DNA of 7,869 bases, taken from assembly GCA_025454125.1 (NCBI GenBank), contig JALOPA010000064.1, positions 1-7,869 of the forward strand. The letters are read 5' to 3'. How positions within the stretch are numbered: the stretch's first letter is position 1; every line of letters starts with the position of its first letter. This document shows, piece after piece, positions 1 through 4,334 of the stretch. This DNA comes from Thermodesulfobacteriota bacterium (GTDB lineage: Bacteria > Desulfobacterota > DSM-4660 > Desulfatiglandales > HGW-15). The notes beneath the pieces are model-generated. The model did not search any database and was not told the origin of the DNA. It saw only the letters and a list, made by a program, of their open reading frames with translations. A program made the translations under genes and the position numbers.

Positions 1-999
1 CTGGATGAGCGGGCCAAGGCCGAGCTGAAAGGACTGATTGATCGGCTGATGATCGGACCCATGCGGGTCATTCTCGTCACTCACCGGTTCGAGGAAATCA
101 GCCCCAGGATCACCCATGTTCTCTGCGTCAAGGATTGCCGGGTCATGCTTCACGGTCCGGCCGGGGAAATCCTGAAGCCTGAGAGAATTCCTGAGATCTA
201 CGGGGAGGGTGGTCTTGGCGCAGAAGGGAAGGGGCTTTACTCCAAGACTCAGAAGGAAAAGCAGGAGTCCGGTCCCCACGAACTCATTGCCATGAAAGAC
301 ACCACGGTCCGGTACGGCAAGCAGGTGGTCCTTGCTCGCATCAATTGGACAGTCCGAAGAGGCGAGAACTGGGCTGTCCTTGGCCCCAATGGATCGGGGA
401 AGTCAAAACTTCTGGAGCTGATCACGGGCGACAATGTCCAGGGCTATGCCAATGACATTCAGCTCTTCGGCAGGAGAAAGGGAAGCGGGGAGACGATCTG
501 GGAGATCAAGGAAAAGCTCAGCATTGTGTCTGCGGAATTTCAGATGAGGTATCAGAAGCGCATCCCGGCTTACGACGTGATCTGCTCCGGGTTCTTCGAC
601 TCCATAGGGCTCTATGAGATCTGCACAGAGCAGCAGCATCAGGCCGTCCGTTCATGGATCGGCCTGCTGAAGATGGAAGATCTGGCTCGCAAGCGGTTCG
701 ACCACCTCTCCCACGGCCAGCAGCGACTCATTCTCTTGGCCAGAGCCATGGTCAAGTCGCCTCTTCTCATGATCCTGGATGAGCCTTGCGACGGGCTCGA
801 CTACGCCAACCGCAGACAGGTTCTGGATTTCATCGAGTTCATCGGCAGCCGGACAGCGACCGATCTCATCTATGTGACCCACCACAAGGAGGAACTCCCT
901 GCCTGCATCACCCACGCCCTGGTTCTAGCGGACGGAAAGGTCATGAGCGCTGGAGCGAAAGAGCAAGTGCTGGGCGGCCTCATGTCAGAGGCTGGTTAA
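1..999 (+). CDS. modF: ModF/PhrA-like tandem ABC ATPase, 3' part
   Basis: A cytoplasmic protein with two ABC ATPase domains, of the ModF (formerly PhrA) type linked to molybdate transport loci; the exact role of this family is unsettled. The frame is open from base 1, so the gene starts outside the window; the ATG at 49 is internal. What remains of domain 1 begins at the D-loop Leu-Asp and includes the H-loop (VTHRFEEI, His at 82-84). Domain 2 is complete: Walker A GPNGSGKS (382-405), a stretch close to E. coli ModF (ITGDN.QGY.ND, LFGRR.GSGETIW, GFFDSIG), signature LSHGQQR (706-726), Walker B LLMILDEP (763-786), D-loop GLD and H-loop VTHH (His at 880-882). ACITH after the H-loop is also ModF-like. 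There are no membrane segments, so any permease must be encoded elsewhere. Walker A is followed by Lys where Thr is common. The TAA at 997-999 has no obvious terminator after it. Family assignment is firm; involvement in molybdate is inferred. Confidence 0.88.
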   Translation: MDERAKAELKGLIDRLMIGPMRVILVTHRFEEISPRITHVLCVKDCRVMLHGPAGEILKPERIPEIYGEGGLGAEGKGLYSKTQKEKQESGPHELIAMKDTTVRYGKQVVLARINWTVRRGENWAVLGPNGSGKSKLLELITGDNVQGYANDIQLFGRRKGSGETIWEIKEKLSIVSAEFQMRYQKRIPAYDVICSGFFDSIGLYEICTEQQHQAVRSWIGLLKMEDLARKRFDHLSHGQQRLILLARAMVKSPLLMILDEPCDGLDYANRRQVLDFIEFIGSRTATDLIYVTHHKEELPACITHALVLADGKVMSAGAKEQVLGGLMSEAG

Positions 1000-1137
1000 C
1001 GCCCAACTCGAAGGCACCTTGCGATCGCGCGTCAATAGGCGCAGCCAATCAGAAGTCGTCGGTTCCGATCTTGCTCGGTTCTCAATTGATCACGGGTTGC
1101 AGGCTCCTTGGCCCAGAGCTGTAAGAGGCAAAGCACC

Positions 1138-1149
1138 TTGAAATTTCAA
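1138..1149. repeat. 12-bp perfect palindrome TTGAAATTTCAA
   Basis: TTGAAATTTCAA is a perfect AT-rich palindrome between the end of the ABC ATPase gene and the minus-strand remnants. It could be an operator half-site pair or chance; no promoter or gene start is positioned to use it convincingly. Confidence 0.3.
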
Positions 1150-1166
1150 AGGTACAGTTTGACTTT

Positions 1167-1406
1167 TCAACCTTTAGAAGCGTCCCGTGAGGCGGCCGAG
1201 GGGGCGTATCCCATGTGAAATCGCTCTATCCTCTCACGGACAAGATCCATGTAGTCCCTCTTGCCGATGTTCCCGATGCGTGGAAGTATGAATAGCTGAC
1301 CCGCCACGGCCAGATCCACCGCCGAGATCTTTTCCAGTACCTCGCGATTTGTCTCGCTATCATTGGTTATCCTTGTATCAATGATGAAGCAAACAAGACT
1401 CTTTGC
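1167..1406 (-). pseudogene. Unrecognised coding-like remnant, no start codon
   Basis: A minus-strand frame between two stop codons (TGA at 1407-1409 upstream, TGA at 1167-1169) reads as 79 residues with a protein-like sequence: FIIDTRITNDSETNREVLEK, then an alternating hydrophobic stretch ending GQLFILPRIGNIG, then an amphipathic helix YMDLVRERIERF. Codon use looks coding. The first ATG is deep inside the frame, so no intact protein can start here. Immediately upstream a second frame (1367-1486) reads PVVLVVGVGGS, a strand-plus-glycine-rich-turn pattern, and overlaps this one. One frameshifted gene spanning about 1167-1486 is a possible explanation. I do not recognise the family. Loss of the start supports a decayed gene rather than a small active one. 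Confidence 0.35.
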
Positions 1407-1409
1407 TCA

Positions 1410-1806
1410 ATGATTGCTTCAGATGCCATAGAGCAGCCTGGCCATGACCCGCCAACACCAACAACCAACACGACAGGGCTTTCTGTCTATCTCGTACGTG
1501 AGGTGGAACCTGGGCTACCCTTCCTTCCCGTTGATGGCTGCCATTATTCTGAGATGATAAGGCTCAAGAGCAGTTCATATGATCTGTGTGATATTCTTCT
1601 TATCGCAGGTTTGGGTGTGGCTGTGATCTATAGGTGATATCAAAGAATACCTAGAATCATACCAGTCATGGCACAGGCCCGGGCGTCGAAACTGATGGCG
1701 GCAAACATCCCGTGACGCTGAACGGCCAGGCGACAAGTTGTGGAAAAGAGAATGGGGATTAAAGAGGGCCTGAGCAAACTCGCAACAGAGGGGAAACCTT
1801 AAACGA
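1410..1806. other. Region without a supportable gene
   Basis: Apart from the possible upstream piece of the preceding remnant (to 1486), I see no convincing coding frame, RNA gene or strong repeat here. Open frames on both strands are short, rich in Ser, Arg, Cys and Pro, and look like chance. The stretch lies between minus-strand gene fragments and is best described as decayed or non-coding DNA. Confidence 0.5.
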
Positions 1807-1965
1807 CTACGCGCCGTGGTGGGAGATGAAGCTCCCGGGAGACAATGCCGCTTCGATGGTCCGATCGAGCGGATCGATCTGCTTTCGCTTTTCCGGGCCC
1901 ATGGGACTCCTCTGATCCTCATTCGGTCGCACGTGATCGATCATGAATTTCTTCAATCTTTCCCG
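1807..1965 (-). pseudogene. Fragment of a DUF6880/SWIM-associated-like protein
   Basis: The minus-strand frame ending at the TAG at 1807-1809 contains a conserved-looking block: RERLKKFMIDHVRPNEDQ, then GPEKRKQIDPLDRTIEAALSPG, then SFIS before the stop. From memory this resembles the start of a family of hypothetical proteins (DUF6880-like, a class often with SWIM zinc fingers) that continue for hundreds of residues after the ..PG.FI segment. Here the frame stops within a few residues, so the rest is missing. The frame has an ATG at 2013, but residues before about 1965 (GPGFCEPGGPWTF) look like the out-of-frame shadow of the neighbouring fragment. I read it as a truncated remnant. The family match is a recollection without alignment; that this is a fragment is more secure than what it is a fragment of. 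Confidence 0.35.
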
Positions 1966-2069
1966 AAGGTAAAATGTCCAGGGACCTCCAGGTTCACAAA
2001 ATCCTGGTCCCAAGCCTCCATCTCAGCAATGCTCCATTGACCGACAAAAGGTTTGAGTTTTGCTTTCAT
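1953..2069 (-). pseudogene. N-terminal fragment of a conserved hypothetical protein (WDQDF..L.VPGHFTF family)
   Basis: From the ATG at 2069 a 38-residue frame reads MKAKLKPFVGQWSIAEMEAW, then DQDFVNLEVPGHFTFGKD, then TGA at 1953-1955. This matches the start of a conserved family of small bacterial proteins of unknown function that normally run on for about 100 residues after the PG..TF motif, with an F.FG...G segment. Here the reading stops directly after that motif. The following DNA, in another frame, resembles a different protein (1807-1965), so a deletion junction near 1953-1976 is likely. The ATG lies 31 bases beyond the stop of the 79-residue gene on the same strand, and only a weak G-rich stretch precedes it as a ribosome site. 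Family recognition is from memory and moderately secure; a functional product is unlikely. Confidence 0.45.
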
Positions 2070-2100
2070 CGCTCGCACCCCAAAGAGTCATAGATGTCCG

Positions 2101-2340
2101 TCATAATTTCCCTGCCTCCTCTCCCTTCCCCTCCGGCAATACACTGCGGACCGCGGCGCGGAGCTGTCTGGCGGAGTGCAGTTCGGATTGGAGCTCATAG
2201 GTCGCCACGCCAATGCGGTTGGCTTTGGTTCGCATTTCCTCAAGGCTGCGCCGGTCGACATCTTTCATCTCCAGGGTTTCGGCCATTACCCCGAGTGTGT
2301 CGTGGTCCGAGGCGTTGAGGATGCCCTGTTTAAGCTTCAC
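2101..2340 (-). CDS. Small 79-residue protein coupled to the AlbA_2 gene
   Basis: The GTG start at 2340-2338 overlaps the stop of the preceding AlbA_2 gene as GTGA, a standard arrangement for translational coupling; AGGGAAG, inside the end of that gene, lies at a plausible ribosome-site distance. The frame ends at the TGA at 2101-2103. The product is soluble and highly charged, with no signal peptide, membrane segment or Cys motif. Residues about 20-70 (ETLEMKDVDRRSLEEMRTKA, then a stretch ending LQSELHSARQLRAAVRSV) look helical and could form a coiled coil or helical bundle; the tail is Glu/Lys/Gly rich. I do not recognise a family. Coupling suggests it is made with, and perhaps binds, the AlbA_2 protein. 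The alternative, a truncated remnant of a longer protein, cannot be excluded because decayed genes follow immediately. Confidence 0.6.
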   Translation of the reverse strand: MKLKQGILNASDHDTLGVMAETLEMKDVDRRSLEEMRTKANRIGVATYELQSELHSARQLRAAVRSVLPEGKGEEAGKL

Positions 2341-3782
2341 TGGCCGCTTCCCTTCTCTTTACCGGCCTGCTTCAAGATTTGCCTCCCCAATGCAGTGATC
2401 CTGTATCTTTGTTTGGAACTTCGGGGCTTGTCAGGGATGGTCATCTCTATTAGGCCCAGATTCACAGCAACTTGCTGGTAATTTTCTCGGAAATGCTTTT
2501 CGTCCTTAAGCCCCAGTTTTTTCATTATCTCACTGCGTGTCATTTCACCAACCATACCAAAAAGCATTCCGGTGACTTCGGGGGTGACTTCGGGGGTGAC
2601 TTCGGGGGTGACTTCGGGAGCGGCCTGCTGAATGCTGACCTGCTCAGCCAAACGCACGGTCACCCGCACCCGCATGCCGATTTCTTCCATTAGCAGATCT
2701 GGCAGGCCCAGTTTTTCGGCCTCACGCAGAATGCGGGGAATGCCGCTGCCCCACTGTTCGATCAGGTTCAACTCCCGAAAAACCCGGGCGATGACGTGGT
2801 TTCGGATTTTGGAGACGCCCCGGCGCATATCTTCTATCGTCATACCCGGCAGCAGGATACCCGGGTTTTCGATTTCGATGCGGTCATCGAAAAACGCAAC
2901 CCGGATGGGCGCGCCCCGCTGGGAATAATCGGCGTGCACCAGGGCGTTGATGACCACCTCGCGCAGGATTTCCAAGGGAATGCTCCACACATCCTTGCGC
3001 CGTACTTCGGAAAAATCAGCCGCGCGCATGGCGTGCTTTTTGAGAAACAGGAGAATGCCGTCCACCGCCTGGGGGAGATGATCGTGGATGTCGATGTGGT
3101 CGAAAATGCGGGCCTTGTCCCGGCCGATAAACCGGCCGCACTGCACCCAGGCATCGGGGAAATGCATGGCCCGTTCCTTGCCGCAAATTAACACAGCGCC
3201 CTTTGTGGGAACCAGCCGCCCTTGGTCTTGTTTGATCAGCCTCAGGGTCAGCATTTCCTTCTCGTTTCGATCATGGGTGCCCCGGAACAAAGTTTTCAGC
3301 CCCGCCAGATCCAAAGCATCGACCGTCAAATCCGGCATGGGCATTTCATCAAAAGCAACGCCTTCCACCGAACGCCGCAATTCGGCAATCAGCTCCCGGT
3401 CGGCCTGACGGTTGGTGGAGCCCAAGCGCACATAAACGCCTGTTTCCGGCCCCTCGGCCTTGATCCAGTGAGGTCGCAGCGCGCTCAGGAAAACCTCGGC
3501 CACCAGCAGCGTCTTGTTCTCAACCGTTACAATTTCTACATTCGGAACGAGTTTCGGGCTAATGGCATCGGCAATCAGGCTGCAAAGCCGCTCTTCCTCA
3601 TCCAGCGGGTGCGAGACACCCACAGGCAAACGGCTTCTATCATCCACGCCGATGATGACCTTACCACCTGCTGTATTGGCAAAGGCCACCAGTGTTTTCA
3701 GCAGGTTCTTAGATGAGGACAGATCCCGCTTGAACTCCAGCGTTTTGCCCTCCGTCTGCTTGACCAAGGTTTCAATGTTCAT
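2337..3782 (-). CDS. AlbA_2 (Schlafen-type) / HATPase ATP-binding putative regulator
   Basis: A 481-residue cytoplasmic protein of the AlbA_2 class (older name divergent AAA_4), often annotated as ATP-binding protein, transcriptional regulator or RecG-like. Residues about 8-130 form the AlbA_2 domain (LEFKRDLSSSKNLLKTLVAF, then ANTAGGKVIIGVDD). The middle carries a GHKL-type HATPase module: N-box REVVINALVHADY (about 272-284), G-box ENPGILLPGM (about 302-312) and EQWGSGIPRI (about 340-349). Four PEVT repeats (about 388-403) form a linker, followed by a winged-helix-like tail with LGLKDEKHFRENY and EMTIPDKPRSSKQRYR, typical of the Fic-like C-terminal domain of such proteins. Length and domain order are those of complete family members. 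The start is well fixed: an in-frame TGA lies directly before the ATG. Nucleic-acid binding and regulation are inferred from the family; some relatives lie in defence loci, but nothing here proves that role. The downstream gene is translationally coupled. Confidence 0.92.
   Translation of the reverse strand: MNIETLVKQTEGKTLEFKRDLSSSKNLLKTLVAFANTAGGKVIIGVDDRSRLPVGVSHPLDEEERLCSLIADAISPKLVPNVEIVTVENKTLLVAEVFLSALRPHWIKAEGPETGVYVRLGSTNRQADRELIAELRRSVEGVAFDEMPMPDLTVDALDLAGLKTLFRGTHDRNEKEMLTLRLIKQDQGRLVPTKGAVLICGKERAMHFPDAWVQCGRFIGRDKARIFDHIDIHDHLPQAVDGILLFLKKHAMRAADFSEVRRKDVWSIPLEILREVVINALVHADYSQRGAPIRVAFFDDRIEIENPGILLPGMTIEDMRRGVSKIRNHVIARVFRELNLIEQWGSGIPRILREAEKLGLPDLLMEEIGMRVRVTVRLAEQVSIQQAAPEVTPEVTPEVTPEVTGMLFGMVGEMTRSEIMKKLGLKDEKHFRENYQQVAVNLGLIEMTIPDKPRSSKQRYRITALGRQILKQAGKEKGSGQ
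2572..2619 (-). repeat. Four 12-bp tandem repeats encoding PEVT
   Basis: Plus-strand unit GTGACTTCGGGG occurs four times without interruption; only the last base of the fourth copy differs. In the minus-strand gene each unit encodes Pro-Glu-Val-Thr. A 12-bp unit keeps the frame whatever the copy number, so slippage changes linker length without breaking the protein. Such Pro-Glu-Val-Thr linkers are common between the HATPase and C-terminal domains of AlbA_2 proteins. Confidence 0.97.
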
Positions 3783-3826
3783 TCATCTTGCTCGCTCATA
3801 ATTGTACAACCGCCTGTTCCGGACGG

Positions 3827-4003
3827 TTACCCAGCCGACCTTCCACTTTTTTGAACAGCCTGTTCAAGAAACCCGTTCAGGTCGCCCTGATGAATAATTT
3901 CTACTCTGTCCGCAATCATTGTTGTCCCGCCAAACTCCTCCGTGTCACGCTCTTGGATTTTCCCAGCTTCTGTTAGGATGGCCCTGACAATGTTCTTGAA
4001 GAT
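3827..4003 (-). pseudogene. Coding-like remnant upstream of the AlbA_2 gene
   Basis: A minus-strand frame bounded by TGA (4004-4006) and TAA (3827-3829) reads 58 residues, including NIVRAILTEAGKIQERDTEE, FGGTTMIADRVEIIHQGDL and NGFLEQAVQKSGRSAG. It looks like a genuine soluble, helical protein end. The only ATG (3919-3917) would leave about 30 residues, so this is probably the 3' end of a lost gene. It ends 44 bases before the AlbA_2 start and may once have belonged to the same operon. I do not recognise the family. The alternative is a short real gene with an unusual start. Confidence 0.35.
3851..3867. promoter_or_regulatory. Perfect inverted repeat, candidate operator upstream of AlbA_2 gene
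   Basis: TTGAACAGCCTGTTCAA is a perfect 7-bp inverted repeat around a 3-base centre, 69-85 bases upstream of the AlbA_2 start codon. Related half-sites (CCTGTTC at 3813-3819, CCCGTTC at 3872-3878) lie on either side. Size and symmetry fit binding by a dimeric regulator. It falls within the coding-like remnant, so it could also be chance. Confidence 0.35.
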
Positions 4004-4088
4004 TCAAAGCTACCAGACCAACCGCCAAACCACAACTAATTCTGCTCATTGGCAGATCGAAGGGATTTCATCTGCCTAAGCTGTTCGC

Positions 4089-4110
4089 GCAATAGCTAAA
4101 ACTCTATTGC
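4089..4110. repeat. Stem-loop, 7-bp arms and 8-base loop
   Basis: GCAATAG (4089-4095) and CTATTGC (4104-4110) are perfectly complementary around the loop CTAAAACT. No run of T follows on either strand, so it is not a typical intrinsic terminator. Confidence 0.5.
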
Positions 4111-4154
4111 TGGACACACTGACTTTCGACAACTGGGAAGTTTATCCTGGAATC

Positions 4155-4238
4155 ATGCCGCACGTTGCGAATTTCAAAGCGAAGGATTTCGTGAGAATTC
4201 TTCAAATCACAGGATTTGGTGCGGTTGTGATCTCCAAG
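4155..4238 (+). pseudogene. Possible HicA-like toxin remnant
   Basis: From the ATG at 4155 the plus strand reads MPHVANFKAKDFVRILQITG, then FGAVVISK. This resembles the first strand and helix of HicA/YcfA mRNA interferases (K..D.v..L...GF..v). The next expected feature, the GSH motif with its catalytic His, is absent, and the frame runs on only as antisense to the neighbouring gene. No HicB-like partner is visible. The resemblance is short and may be chance. Confidence 0.17.
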
Positions 4239-4285
4239 AGATTTCAAGAGCCCTGGGATTTAGATGGGTTTTGCCTGAATCTTGC

Positions 4286-4332
4286 GACTTGCCCCTCCGT
4301 GGCCAAATCATTTGGACCTATCGGGGCAAGTC
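4286..4332. repeat. Inverted repeat just after the cyclase-like gene
   Basis: GACTTGCCCC (4286-4295) and GGGGCAAGTC (4323-4332) are perfect 10-bp complementary arms separated by 27 bases. Inside the loop lies a second palindrome, CCAAATCATTTGG (4303-4315). The structure starts two bases past the stop codon of the minus-strand gene, a typical place for a 3' hairpin that stabilises mRNA or helps termination. No T-run follows on the minus strand, so intrinsic termination is not supported. Confidence 0.6.
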
Positions 4333-4334
4333 AT

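Larger units (their letters stand above)
4004..4334. other. Intergenic region with hairpins and no intact gene
   Basis: No intact gene is visible between the remnant upstream of the AlbA_2 gene and the end of the cyclase-like gene. The stretch is more AT-rich than the flanking genes. It contains a 7-bp stem-loop (4089-4110), a larger inverted repeat next to the cyclase stop (4286-4332) and a faint HicA-like plus-strand reading near 4155-4240. Confidence 0.55.

Noticed and set aside
1575..1922. 115-residue minus-strand open frame
   Set aside because: Its composition (Ser, Arg, His, Cys, no conserved motif) looks random, and it overlaps, in another frame, the fragment at 1807-1965 that reads more like a protein.
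2572..2619. Tandem repeats as a possible CRISPR or iteron array
   Set aside because: Units are 12 bp, directly abutting with no spacers, and in frame within a gene; they encode PEVT.
3222..3716. 164-residue plus-strand open frame
   Set aside because: It is the antisense of the AlbA_2 domain, which has clear family motifs on the minus strand.
3851..3867. Palindrome as a LexA (SOS) box
   Set aside because: The GAAC and GTTC halves are 5 bases apart, not the 4 of the Gram-positive box, and it is not the CTGT-N8-ACAG type.
3788..3976. 62-residue plus-strand open frame upstream of the AlbA_2 gene
   Set aside because: Antisense to a more protein-like minus-strand remnant, with no ribosome site and no motif.
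4286..4332. Intrinsic terminator of the regulator gene
   Set aside because: The stem is strong, but the loop is long and no T-run follows the second arm on the minus strand.
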